This document shows, in pieces, positions 1 through 12,492 of a stretch of DNA of 64,000 bases. Made by a program: the position numbers and the translations under genes. Origin of the DNA: Thinopyrum elongatum (lineage: Eukaryota > Streptophyta > Magnoliopsida > Poales > Poaceae); contig CM022301.1 in the NCBI GenBank assembly GCA_011799875.1, forward strand, positions 218,866,296 through 218,930,295, written 5' to 3'. Position 1 is the stretch's first letter, and each line of letters opens with the position of its first letter. The notes beneath the pieces were generated by a model. It saw only the letters and a program-made list of their open reading frames with translations. It was not told where the DNA came from and ran no database searches.

Positions 1-640
1 CAAGGGGTAAAGCCCACGGGGTTTAAGGAAGTTTTCAAAAGGAAGTTTTGCGGAGGCCAGGGGCCAGATGCCAGGGACCCTGGCGTCTGGGGCCAGACTC
101 CAAGGACCCTGGCGTCTGGTCCTGGAGTCCGAGAAGGACTCTTGCCTTGCGGGCTAAACCGACTTTGAGGAGGCTCTTTCTCCAAGAAATGACCCCAGGG
201 CTCAACATATAAATAGAGGGGCAGGGCTAGCACCAAGAACACATCAAGATTCACCAAGTCGTGTGCCGGCAACCCCGCCCCCTCTAGTTTATCCTCCGTC
301 ATAGTTTCCGTTGTGCTTGGTGAAGCCCCGTGGAAATTGTTCTTCACCACCATCATCACCATGCCGTCATGCTGCCGGAACTCATCTACTACTTCGCCCC
401 TCTTGCTGGATCAAGAATGGAGGACGTCATCGAGCTGAACGTAGAGGTGCCATACGTTCGGTACTTGATCGGGACGGATCATGAAGGTGTACGACTACAT
501 CAACCGCGTTGATAAACGCTTCCGCTTAGCGATCTACAAGGGTATGTAGATGCTCTCCCCCTCTCGTAGCTATGCATCTCCATTGATAGATCTTGCGTGT
601 GCATAGAAATTTTTTGTTTTCCATGCAACGTTCCCCAACA
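1..640 (+). mobile_element. Copia element A, 5' LTR (left part outside window)
   Basis: Right-hand part of a BARE1/WIS-type LTR. It matches the 3' LTR of the same element (about 6994-7616) and ends in the canonical CCCCAACA at 640. A TATA-like CATATAAATAG lies near 206-216 and presumably drives the element's RNA. The stretch 50-135 carries repeated GGCGTCTGG / CCAGACnCC blocks; one unit of about 29 bp found here is missing from the 3' LTR of this element. Short open frames here, including a histidine run near 345, are chance translations of LTR sequence. Confidence 0.9.
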
Positions 641-641
641 G

Positions 642-657
642 TGGCATCATGAGCCAG
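642..657 (+). promoter_or_regulatory. Primer-binding site of element A (mutated)
   Basis: TGGCATCATGAGCCAG directly follows the LTR end and resembles the initiator-tRNA-Met primer site (TGGTATCAGAGCC) used by this Copia group. A substitution and extra bases make the match imperfect, so priming is probably impaired. Confidence 0.7.
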
Positions 658-1915
658 TTCTATGCATAGATGATATGCACAAGTAGAACACAAAGGAGTT
701 GTGGGCGGTGATGTTCATACTACTTACCACCAACGTCTTATTTTGATTCGGCGGTATTGTGGGATGAAGCGGCCCGGACCAACCTTACATGTCCACGTAC
801 ATGAGACCGGTTCCACCGACTGACATGCAACTTGTTTTGCATAAAGGTGGCTGGCGGGTGTCTGTTTCTCCTACTTTAGTTGAATCGAATTTGACTACGG
901 CCGGTCCTTGCAGAAGGTTAAAAGAGCAAACTTGATAATCACCGTTGTGGTTTTGCGTAGGTAAGAATGGTTCTTGCTAGTTACCCATAGCAGCCACGTA
1001 AAACTTGCGACAACAAAGTAGAGGACGTCTAACTTGTTTTTGCAGGGCATGTTGTGATGTGATATGGTCAAAATGTGATGTGATATATGTTGATGTATGA
1101 GATGATCATGTTTTGTAATAAGTTCACGACTTGCATGTCGATGAGCACGACAACCAGTAGGAGCCTTAGGGTTGTCTTTAATTATTGTATGACCTGCGTG
1201 TCAATCACTTAAGCGCCATGTAATTGCTTTACTTTATCGCTATGCGTTAGCAATAGTTGTAGAAGCAATAGTTGGCGAGACGACCCCAACGCTACGATGG
1301 AGATCAAGGTGTCGTGTCGGTGATGATAGAGATCATGCCGATGCTTTGGAGATGGAGATCAAAAGCACAAGATGATGATGGCCATATCATGTCACATATT
1401 TTGATTGCATGTGATGTTTATCCTTTATGCATCTTATTTTGCTTAGAACGACGGTAGCATTATAAGATGATGCCTTCACTTAATTTCAAGATAAAAGTGT
1501 TCTCCCTAAGTATGCATCGTTGCTAAAGTTCATCGTTTCGAAGCACCTCGTGATGATCGGGTGTGATAGACTCTACGTTCACATACAACGGGTGTAAGCC
1601 AGTTTTGCACATGCAGAATACTTGGGTTAAACTTGACGAGCCTAGCATGTACAGACGTGGTCTCGGAACACTGGAGACCAAAAGGTCGAATGTGATTCAT
1701 AGAGTAGATATGATCAACATAGAGATGTTCACCATTGAAGGCTACCCCATCTCACGTGATGATCGGACATGGGTTAGTTGATTTGGATCATGTATCACTT
1801 AGACAACTTGAGGGATGTTGATTTAAGTGTGAGTTCATTAGTAATTTGATTATTTGAACAAAAATTTATCATCAACTTAGTCTTTTTATTTTTTGCATAT
1901 CTATGTTGTAGATCA
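658..1915 (+). other. Untranslated leader of element A
   Basis: A leader of about 1.25 kb between the primer site and gag, as in BARE1-type elements, where RNA packaging and dimerisation signals lie. It contains an ATG-started frame at 1611-1781 (56 codons) whose length and stop are kept in elements B (8261-8431) and D (26119-26289). The region is otherwise full of stops. It may be kept as RNA structure rather than protein. Confidence 0.7.
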
Positions 1916-4900
1916 ATGGCATGTGCTACCGTTCCCTTGAATTTTAGTGCGTTCCTAGAGAAAGCTAAGTTGAAAGATGATGGTAGCAACTACACGGACT
2001 GGGTCCGTAACTTGAGGATTATCCTCATTGCTGCACAGAAGAATTATGTCCTTGATGCACCGCTAGGTAACCCACCCGCTCCCGCTAATCTAGACGTTGT
2101 GAACGCCTGGCAAATGCGGACTAATGACTACTCGATAGTTCAGTGTGCCATGCTTTACGGCTTAGAACCGGGGCTCCAAAAGCGTTTTGAGCACCACAGA
2201 GCATATGAGATGTTCCAAGAGGTGAAATTGATATTTCAAGCTAATGCCCGGGTTGAGAGATATGAAGTCTCCAACAAGTTCTATAGCTGTAAGATGGAGG
2301 AGAACAGTTCTGTCAGTGAACACATACTCAAAATGCCTGGGTATCATAACCACTTGACTCAGCTGGGAATTGATTTTCCAGTTGAGATTGTTATTGACAG
2401 AGTTCTTCAGTCACTGCCACCAAGCTACAAAGGCTTCGTGATGAACTATAATATGCAAGGGATGACAAAAATGATTCTCGAGCTCTTCACGATGCTAAAA
2501 TCGGTGGAGGTAGAAATCAAGAAGGAGCATCAAGTGTTGATGGTAAACAAGACCACTAGTTTCAATAAAAGGGCAAGGGAAAGAAAGGGAACTTCAAGAA
2601 GAATGGCAAGCAAGTTGTCGCTCCCATGAAGAAACCCAAAGCTGGACCCAAGCCTGAAACTGAGTGCTTCTACTGCAAGGGAAATGGTCACTGAAAGTGG
2701 AACCGCCCCAAATACTTGGCAGATAAGAAGGATGGCAAAGTGAACAAAGGTATATTTGATATACATGTCATTGACGTGTACCTTACTAATGCTCGTAGTA
2801 GCGCCTGGGTATTTGATACTGGCTCGGCTGCTCATATTTGTAACTCAAAATAGGAGCTATGGAATAAACGAAGATTGGCTAAGGATGAGGTGATGATGCG
2901 CGTCGGGAATGGTTCCAAGGTCGATGTGATCGCCGTCGGCACGCTACCTCTACATCTACCTTCGGGATTAGTTTTAGACCTCAATAATTGTTATTTGGTG
3001 CCAGCGTTGAGCATGAATATTATATCTGGATCTTGTTTATTGCGAGACGGTTATTCATTTAAATCAGAGAATAATGGTTGTTCTATTTATATGAGTAATA
3101 TCTTTTATGGTCATGCACCCTTTATGAATGGTCTATTCTGGTTGAATCTCGATCGTAGTGATACACATATTCATAATATTGATCCCAAAAGATGCAAAAT
3201 TGATAATGATAGTGCGACATACTTGTGGCACTGCCGTTTAGGTCATATTGGTGTAAAGCGCATGAAGAAACTCCATGCAGATGGACTTTTGGAATCACTT
3301 GATTATGAATCATTTGATACTTGCGTACCATGCCTCATGGGTAAGATGACTAAAATTCCGTTCTCCGGAACAATGGAGGGAGCTAATGACTTATTGGAAA
3401 TAATACATACCGATGTATGCGGTCCGATGAGTGTTGAGGCGCGCGGTGGGCATCGTTATTTTCTAACCTTCACAGATGATTTGAGTAGGTATGGGTATAT
3501 CTACTTGATGAAACACAAGTCTGATACATTTGAAAAGTTCAAAGAATTTCAGAGTGAAGTAGAGAATCATCGTAACAAGAAAATAAAGTTTCTACGATCT
3601 GATCGCGGAGGCGAATATTTGAGTTACGAGTTTGGCCTTCATTTAAAACAATGTGGAATTGTTTCACAACTCACGCCACCTGGAACACCACAGCATAATG
3701 GTGTGTCCAAATGTCATAACTGTACTTGATTAGATATGGTGCGCTCTATGATGTCTCTTACCAATTTGCCTTTATCGTTTTGGGGTTATGCATTAGAGAC
3801 TGTCGCATTCACGTTAAATAGGGCACCGTCTAAATCTGTTGAGACGACACCTTATGAACTATGGTTTGGCAAGAAACCTAAGCTGTCGTTTCTTAAAGTT
3901 TGGGGATGCGACACTTATGTCAAAAGGCTTCAGCCTGATAAGCTTGAACTCAAATCGAAAAAGTGCGTCTTCATAGGATACCCTAAAGAAACTATTGGGT
4001 ACACCTTCTACCACAGATCCGAAGGCAAGATCTTTGTTGCTAAGAATGGGTCATTTCTAGAGAAGGAGTTTCTCTCGAAAGAAGTGAGTGGGAGGAAAGT
4101 AGAACTTGATGAGGTAATTGTACCTTCTCTCGAATTGGAAAGTAGCACATTAGAGAAAACCGTTCCCGTGATGCCTACACCAACTAAAGAGGAAGCTGAT
4201 GATGATGATCATGAAACTTTGGATCAAGTTACTACTAAACCTCGTAGGTCGACTAGAACACGTACCGCACCAGAGTGGTACGGTAATCCTGTTCTGGAAG
4301 TCATGTTGTTAGACAACGGCAGACCTACGAACTATGAAGAAGCTATGATGAGCCCTGATTCTGACGAATGGCTTGAGGCCATGAAATCTGAGATAGGATC
4401 CATGTATGAGAACAAAGTGTGGACTTTGGTGGACTTGCCCAATGATCGGCAAGCCATTGAGAATAAATGGATCTTCAAGAAGAAGATGGACGCTGATTGT
4501 AATATCACTGTCTACAAAGCTCGACTTGTCGCAAAAGGTTTTCGACAAGTTCAAGGGGTTGACTACAATGAGACTTTCTTACCCGTAGCGATGCTTAAGT
4601 CTGTTCGAATCATGTTAGCAATTGCCGCATTTTATGATTATGAAATCTAGCAAATGGACGTCAAAACTGCATTCCTTAACGGGTTTCTTAAAGAAGAGTT
4701 GTATATGATGCAACCAAAAGGTTTTGTCGATCCTAAAGGTGCTAACAAAGTGTGCAAGCTCCAGCGATCCATTTATGGACTGGTGCAAGCATCTCGGAGT
4801 TGGAATATACGCTTTGATGATGTGATCAAATCATATGGTTTTATACAGACTTACGGAAAGTGAGTGGGAGCTCTGCAGCATTTCTGGTGTTATATGTGGA

Positions 4901-5890
4901 TGACATATTACTGATTGGAAATGATATTGAATTTCTGGATAGCATAAAAGGATACCTGAATAAGAATTTTTCAATGAAAGACCTCGGTGAAGCTGCTTAT
5001 ATATTGGGCATCAAGATCTATAGGGATAGATCGAGACGCTTAATAGGACTTTCACAAAGCACATACCTTGACAAAGTTCTGAAGAAGTTCAAAATGGACT
5101 AGTCAAAGAAAGGGTTCTTGCCTGTGTTGCAAGGTGTGAAATTGAGTCAGACTCAAAGTCCGACCACGGCAGAAGATAGAGAGAAAATGAAAGTCATTCC
5201 CTATGCCTCAGCCATAGGTTCTATTATGTATGCCATGCTGTGTACCAGACCTGATGTGTGCCTTGCCATAAGTTTGGCAGGGAGGTACCAAAGTAATCCA
5301 GGAGTGGATCACTGGACAGTGGTCAAGAATATCCTGAAATACCTGAAAATGATATGTTTCTCATCGTAAAGGATATGTTTCTCATCTATGGAGGTGACGA
5401 AGAGCTCATCGTAAAGGGTTACGTCGATGCTAGCTTCGACACAGATCCGGATGACTCTAAATCACAAACCGGATACTTATTTATATTGAATGGTGGAGCT
5501 GTCAGTTGGTGCAGTTCCAAGCAGAGCGTCGTGGCGGGATCTACGTGTGAAGCGGAGTACATAGCTGCTTCGGAAGCAGCACATGACGGAGTCTGGATGA
5601 AGGAGTTCATATCCGATATGGGTGTAATACCCAGTGCATCGGGTCCAATGACAATCTTTTGTGACAACACTGGAGCAATTGCCTTAGCGAAGGAATCCAG
5701 GTTTCACAAGAGAACCAAACACATCAAGAGACGCTTCAACTCCATTCGTGAAAATGTCAAGGATGGAGACATAGAAATTTGCAAAATACATACGGATCTG
5801 AATGTGGCAGACCCATTGACTAAACCTCTTCTGGGGACAAAACATGATCAGCACCAAGACTCCATGGGTGTTAGATTCATTCCTATGTAA
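1916..5890 (+). pseudogene. Element A gag-pol, multiply disrupted Copia polyprotein
   Basis: The gag start at ATG 1916 begins MACATVPLNF. A frameshift near 2565 ends gag early. The zinc knuckle (about 2667-2715) has its Trp codon changed to TGA and the last Cys lost. A TAG at 2851-2853 follows. Integrase (2875-3729) keeps HTDVCGP and SDRGGEY but ends at a TGA near 3727. Reverse transcriptase (3736-5102) has TAG at 4648-4650 and a deletion of about 17 nt near 4861 that shifts the frame; it keeps YVDD near 4895. A TAG at 5100-5102 follows, then a short duplicated insert near 5345-5385. RNase H (5354-5890) is nearly whole and ends VRFIPM. The order gag, protease, integrase, RT, RNase H marks Ty1/Copia. 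No functional product is expected. Confidence 0.93.
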
Positions 5891-5921
5891 TCTAGATTAT
5901 TGACTAGTGCAAGTGGGAAAC

Positions 5922-7616
5922 TATTGGAAACATGCCCTAGAGGCAATAATAAAGTGGTTATTATTATATTTCCTTATTCATGATAAAGGTTTATTATTCA
6001 TGCTAGAATTGTATTGACCGGAAACTTAAATACATGTGTGGATACATAAACAAATACCGTGTCCCTAGTGAGCCTCTACTAGACAAGCTCGTTGATCAAA
6101 AGATGGTTAAGGTTTCCCAACCATAGACATGTGTTGTCACTTGATAATGGGATCACATCATTAGGAGAATGATGTGATGGACAAGACCCATCCGTTAGCA
6201 TAGCATATGATCGTTCAGTTTATTGCTACTGCTTTCTTAATGTCAAATACATATTCCTTCGGCCATGAGATCATGCAACTCCCGGATACCAGAGGAATAC
6301 CTTGTGTGCTATCAAATGTCACAACGTAACTGGGTGATCATAAAGATGCTCTACAGGTATCTCCGAAGGTGTCTGTTGAGTTGGCATGGATCGAGATTGG
6401 GATTTGTCACTCCGTGTGACGGAGAGGTATCTCTGGGCCCTCTCGGTAATACAGCATCACAAGAAGCTTGCAAGCAAAGTGACTAAGGAGTTAGTTACGA
6501 GATGATGTATTACGAAACGAGTAAAGAGACTTACTGGTAACGAGATTGAACTAGGTATGGAGATACCGACGATCGAATCTCGAGCAAGTAACATACCGAC
6601 AGACAAAGGGAACTACGTATGTTATTATAAAGGTTCGACCGATAAATATATTCGTATAATATGTAGGAACCAATATGGGCATCCAGGTCCCGCTATTGGT
6701 TATTGACTGGAGAAGTGTCTCGGTCATGTCTACATCATTCTCGAACCCGTAGGGTCCGCACGCTTAACGTTCGTTGACGATATAGTATTATATGAGTTAT
6801 GTATGTTGGTGACCAAATGTTCTTCAGAGTCCCGTATGAGATCACAGACATGACGAGGACCTCCGGAATGGTCCGGAGGTAAAGACTGATATATGGGATA
6901 ATAGTGTTTGGTCTCTGGAAGGGTTCCAGAATTCACCGGAAGGGGTTTCAGATGTTTCCCGAAATGTTCTGGTGCGAGAACACTTTATTTGGGCCAAGGG
7001 GTAAAGCCCACGGGGTTTAAGGAAGGTGCAAAAGGAAGTTTTGCGGAGGCCAGGGGCCAGACGCCAGGGACCCTGGCATCTGGTCCTGGAGTCCGAGAAG
7101 GACTCTTGCCTTGCGGGCTAAACCGACTTTGAGGAGGCTCTTTCTCCAAGAAACGACCCCAAGGCTCAACATATAAATAGAGGGGCAGGGCTAGCACCAA
7201 GAACACATCAAGATTCACCAAGCCGTGTGCCGGCAACCCCGTCCCCTCTAGTTTATCCTCCGTCATAGTGTCCGTTGTGCTTGGTGAAGCCCTGCGGAGA
7301 TTGTTCTTCACCACCATCGTCACCACGCCGTCGTGCTGCCTGAACTCATCTACTACTTCACCCCTCTTACTGGATCAAGAAGGCGAGGATGTCATCGAGC
7401 TGAACGTGTGCTGAACACGGAGGTGCCGTATGTTTGGAACTTGATCGGGATGGATCATGAAGGTGTACAACTACATCAACCGCATTGATAAACGCTTCCG
7501 CTTAGCGATCTAGAAGGGTATGTAGATGCTCTCCCCCTCTCGTAGCTATGCATCTCCATGGATAGATCTTGCGTGTGCGTAGAAATTTTTTGTTTTCCAT
7601 GTAACGTTCCCCAACA
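5922..7616 (+). mobile_element. Element A 3' LTR
   Basis: Follows the polypurine tract AAGTGGGAAAC. The expected 5' terminus TGTTGG has become TATTGG at 5922; the 3' terminus CCCCAACA at 7616 is intact. Length about 1695 bp. TATAAATAG near 7172-7182 is the likely promoter. The next five bases, ATAGT (7617-7621), would be the target duplication, but the left flank lies outside the window. After this point the sequence continues as the leader of another Copia copy, so A probably sits inside element B. Confidence 0.9.
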
Positions 7617-8561
7617 ATAGTTTGCCCTAGCAGCCACGTAAAAATTGCAACAACAAAGTAGAGGACGTCTAACTTGCTTTTCCCAGGGCATGTTGTGACG
7701 TGGTATGGCCAAAATGTGATGTGATATATGTTGATGTATGAGATGATCATGTTTTTAAATAGGTTCATGGCTTGCATGTCAATGAGTACGGCAACCAGCA
7801 GGAGCCATAGGGTTGTCTTTAATTTATTGTATGACCTGCATGTCAATCATTAAACGGCGTGTACTTGCTTCACTTTATCGCTATGCGTTAGCAATAGTTG
7901 TGGAAGAAATAGTTGGTGGAGACAACCACGATGACAACACAATGATGGAGATTATGGTGTCATGTCGGTGATGATGGAGATCATGCCAGGTGCTTTGGAG
8001 ATGGCCATCAAAAGCACAAGATGATATTGGCCATATCATGTCACATATATTGATTGCATGTGATGTTTATCTTTTATGCATCTTATTTTGCTTAGGACGA
8101 TGGTAGCATTATAAAATGATCCCTTCACTTAATTTCAAGATAAAATGTGTTCTCTCTAAGTATGCACCGTTGCAAAAGTTTGTCATTTCGAAGCACCTCG
8201 TGATTATTGGGTGTGATAGACTCTACGTTCACATACAATGGGTGTAAGCCAGTTTTACACATGCGGAATACTTGGGTTAAACTTGACGAGCCTAGCATGT
8301 ACAGACATGGCCTCGGAACACGGAGGACCAAAAGGTCGAACATGAGTCATATAGTTGATATGATCAACATGGAGATGTTCACCATTGATGACTACCCCAT
8401 CTCACGTGATGATCAGACATGGGTTAGTTGATATGGATCATGTAACACTTAGACAACATGAGGGATGTTGATTTAAGTGGGAGTTCACTAGTAATTTGAT
8501 TAACTGAACCAATTATCATGAACATAGTCTAATTGTCTTTGAAAATTAATGTTGTAGATCA
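7617..8561 (+). other. Element B leader, interrupted by element A
   Basis: Sequence from 7627 on aligns with the leader of element A from about 987 (shared GCAGCCACGTAAAA). B's own 5' LTR and primer site are absent from the window. The simplest reading is that A inserted here and the rest of B lies beyond the left edge. Recombination between LTRs is an alternative. The leader ORF at 8261-8431 is kept. Confidence 0.8.
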
Positions 8562-9472
8562 ATGGCTCGTGCTGTAGCTCCCCTGAATTTTAATGCGTTC
8601 CTAGAGAAAGCAAAGTTGAAAGATGATGGAAGCAACTATGCAGATTGGGTCCGTAATTTGAGGATTATCCTCACTGCTGCACAAAAGGCTTATATCCTCG
8701 AAGCACCGCTAGGTGTGCCACCCACTCCCGCAATCTGGACGCTATGAACATCTGGCAGACTAGAAGTGATGACTACACGATAGTTCAGTGCGCCATGCTT
8801 TACGGTTTAGAACCGAGGCTCCAAAGATGTTTTGAGCACCACGGAGCATATGAGATGTTCCAGGAGTTGAAATTGGTATTTCAGGCTCATGCCCGGGTTG
8901 AGAGGTATGACATCTCCGGCAAGTTCTTTAGTTGTAAGATGGAGGAGAACAGACCCGTTAGTGAGCATGTACTCAGAATGTCTGGGGTACTACAACCACT
9001 TGAATCAACTGGGAGTTAATCTTCCGGATGAAGTAGCGATTGACAGAGTTCTTCAGTCACTGCCACCAAGCTACAAAGGCTTCGTGATGAACTATAACAT
9101 GCAAGGGATGGAAAAGTCGATCCCCGAGCTATTCACGATGCTTAAGGCTGCGAAGGTAGAAATCAAGAAAGAGCATCAAGTGTTGATGGTCAATAAACCA
9201 CCAGTTTCAAGAAGAAAGGCAAGGGAAAGAAAGGGAACTTCAAGAAGAATGGCAAACCAGTTGTCGCTCCCATGAATAAACCCAAGGCTGGACCCAAACC
9301 TGGGACTGAGTGCTTCTATTGCAAGGGGAATGGCCACTGGAAGCGGAACTGCCCCAAGTACTTGGTAGATAAGAAGGCTGGCAACGTCAACGAAGGTATA
9401 GTTGGTATACATGTTATTGATGTGTACCTTACAAGTGCTCGTAGTAGCACCTGGGTATTTGATACTTGTTCG
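8562..9472 (+). pseudogene. Element B gag and start of protease, broken by element C
   Basis: ATG 8562 (MARAVAPLNF) opens gag. A frameshift near 8735 ends the first frame at 8747, and a second lies near 8985. The downstream frame carries the zinc knuckle CFYCKGNGHWKRNC (about 9310-9351), all Cys and His present. Protease begins with WVFDTCS, so the active-site triplet DTG reads DTC just before element C enters at 9473. Sequence resumes at 18239. Confidence 0.9.
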
Positions 9473-11207
9473 TGTTGGAAATATGCCCTAGAGGCAATAA
9501 TAAAATGGTTATTATTATATTTCCTTGTTCATGATAATTGTCTGTTATTCATGCTATAATTGTGTTATCCGGAAATCGTAATACATGTGTGAATACATAG
9601 ACCACAACATGTCCCTAGTAAGCCTCTAGTTGACTAGCTCGTTGATCAATAGATGGTTGCGGTTTCCTGACCATGGACATTGGATGTCATTGATAACGGG
9701 ATCACATCATTAGGAGAATGATGTGATGGACAAGACCCAATCCTAAGCCTAGCACTAGATCGTGTAGTTCGTTTGCTAAAGCTTTTCCAATGTCAAGTAA
9801 CTTTTCCTTAGACCATGAGATTGTGCAACTCCCGGATACCGTAGGAGTGCTTTGGGTGCACCAAACGTCACAACGTAACTGGGTGGCTATAAAGGTGCAC
9901 TACGGGTATCTCCGAAAGTATCTGTTGGGTTGGCACGAATCGAGACTGGGATTTGTCACTCCATGTAACGGAGAGGTACCTCTGGGCCCACTCGGTAGGA
10001 CATCATCATAATGAGCTCAATGTGATCAAGGAGTTGTTCACGGGATGATGTTACGGAAACGAGTAAAGAGACTTGCCGGTAACGAGATTGAACAAGGTAT
10101 CGAGATACCGACGATCGAATCTCGGGCAAGTATCGTACCGATAGACAAAGGGAATTGCGTACGGGATTGATTGAATCCTCGACATCGTGGTTCATCCGAT
10201 GAGATCATCGAGGAGCATGTGGGAGCCAACATGGGTATCTAGATCCCGCTGTTGGTTATTGACCGGAGAGTCGTCTCGGTCATGTCTGCGTGTCTCCCGA
10301 ACCCGTAGGGTCTACACACTTAAGGTTCGGTGACGCTAGGGTTATAGAGATATTAGTATGCGGTAACCCGAAGGTTGTTCGGAGTCTCGGATGAGATCCT
10401 AGACGTCACGAGGAGTTCCGGAATGGTCCGGAGGTAAAGATTTATATATGGGAAGTCCTATTTTGGCCACCGGAAAATGTTCGGGATTTTTCGGTATTGT
10501 ACCGAGAAGGTTCTAGAAGGTTCCGGAGTGGGGCCCACCTGCATGGGGGGACCCACATGAACGTGGGTAGTGGGGGCAAGGCCCCACACCCCTAGTCAAG
10601 GCGCACCAAGATTCCCCCTTAGAAGGAATAAGATCATATCCCGAAGGGATAAGATCAAGATCCCTAAAAAAGGGGGATAACAATCGGTGGGGAAGGGAAA
10701 GGATGGGATTTCTTTCCTTCCACCTTTGCCAACGCCCCAATGGACTTGGAGGGCAAGAAACCAGCCCCCTCCACCCCTATATATAGTGGGGAGGTGCATG
10801 GGAGAAACAGCTCAGCCACTGGCGCCTCCCTCTCCCTCCCGTGACACCTCTTCCTCCTCCAGTAGCGCTTGGCGAAGCCCTGCTGAAATCCCGCTGCTTC
10901 CACCACCACACCGTCGTGCTGCTGGATCTCCATCAACCTCTCCTCCCCCCTTGCTGGATCAAGAAGGAGGAGACGTCTCTGCTCCGTACGTGTGTTGAAC
11001 GCGGAGGTGCCGTCCGTTCGGCGCTCGGTCATCGGTGATTTGGATCACGACGAGTACGACTCCATCAACCCCGTTCTCTTGAACGCTTCCGCTCGCGATC
11101 TACAAGGGTATGTAGATACACTCCCCTCTCACTCGTTGCTAGATGACTCCATAGATTGATCTTGGTGATGCGTAGAAAATTTTAAAATTCTGCTACGTTC
11201 CCCAACA
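9473..11207 (+). repeat. Element C 5' LTR
   Basis: A 1735-bp LTR with intact TG...CA ends. The TATA box CCTATATATAG lies near 10776-10786, in a different sequence context from that of A and D. The U3 has the GGTTCTAGAAGGTTCCGG block near 10508 and lacks the GGCGTCTGG repeats of A and D. Overlapping frames on both strands (10.5-11.04 kb) recur in the other LTR and are not genes. Confidence 0.95.
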
Positions 11208-11208
11208 G

Positions 11209-11225
11209 TGGTATTAGAGCCAGGT
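11209..11225 (+). promoter_or_regulatory. Primer-binding site of element C
   Basis: TGGTATTAGAGCCAGG starts one base after the LTR and matches the initiator-tRNA-Met complement with one mismatch in the first twelve bases. This is the best primer site of the three visible. Confidence 0.88.
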
Positions 11226-12492
11226 TTATGCGTAGTATCTTGCACGAGTAGAACACAAAGTAGTTGTGGGCGTCGATTTGTCAATCTTCTTGCCGTTACT
11301 AGTCTTATCTTGATTCGGCGGCACTGTGGGATGAAGCGGCCCGGACCGACCTTACACGTACGCTTACGTGAGACAGGTTCCACCGACTGACATGCACTAG
11401 TTGCATAAGGTGGCTAGCGGGTGTCTGTCTCTCCCACTTTAGTCGGATCGGATTCGATGAACAGGGTCCTTATGAAGGGTAAATAGAAATTGGCATATCA
11501 CGTTGTGGTTTTGGCGTAGGTAAGAAACGTTCTTGCTAGAAACCTATAGCAGCCACGTAAAAACTTGCAACAACAATTAGAGGACGTCTAACTTGTTTTT
11601 GCAGCAAGTGCTTTGTGATGTGATATGGCCAAAGGATGTGATGAATGATATATGTGATGTATGAGATGATCATGTTCTTATAATAGGAATCACGACTTGC
11701 ATGTCGATGAGTATGACAACCGGCAGGAGCCATAGGAGTTGTCTTAATTTATTATATGACCTGCGTGTCATTGAAATTCGCCATGTAATTACTTTACTTT
11801 ATTGCTAACCGTTAGCCGTAGTAGTAGAAGTAATAGTTGGCGAGACAACTTCATGAAGACACGATGATGGAGATCATGATGATGGAGATCATGGTGTCAT
11901 GCCGGTGACGATGATGATCATGGAGCCTCGAAGATGGAGATCAAAAGGAGCAAAGTGATAATGGCCATATCATGTCACTATTTTGATTGCATGAGATGTT
12001 TATCATGTTTTTGCATCTTATTTGCTTAGAACGACGGTAGCATATATAAGATGATCCCTTACTAAAATTTCAAGAAAGTGTTCCCCCTAACTGTGCACCG
12101 TTGCGAAGGTTCGTTGTTTCGAAGCACTACGTGTTGATCGGGTGTGATAGATTCTAACGTTCGAATACAACGGGTGTAAGCCAGATTTACACAGCAATAC
12201 ACTTAGGTTGACTTGACGAGCCTAGCATGTACAGACATGGCCTCGGAACACAAGAGACCGAAAGGTCGAGCATGATTCGTATAGAAGATACGATCAACAT
12301 GGGGATGTTCACCGTTGATGACTAGTCCGTCTCACGTGATGATCGGACACGGCCTAGTCGATTCGGATCATGTAATCACTTAGATGACGAGAGGGATGTC
12401 TATCTGAGTGGGAGTTCATTACATAATTTGATTAGATGAACTTAATTGTCATGAACTTAGTCTAAATGTTACATATCTATCTTGTAGATCAA
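11226..12492 (+). other. Untranslated leader of element C
   Basis: About 1.27 kb of leader between primer site and gag. It aligns with the A, B and D leaders, but small indels near 12150-12210 break the 56-codon frame kept in those copies. I see no other gene in it. Confidence 0.75.

Noticed and set aside
330..512. His-rich small protein with a six-His run
   Set aside because: It is LTR U5 sequence; the equivalent positions in the other LTR copies do not keep the frame.
10513..11038. Several overlapping ORFs of 65-122 codons on both strands
   Set aside because: They lie wholly in the element C 5' LTR and recur almost unchanged at 17539-18064 in the 3' LTR; they reflect LTR identity, not genes.
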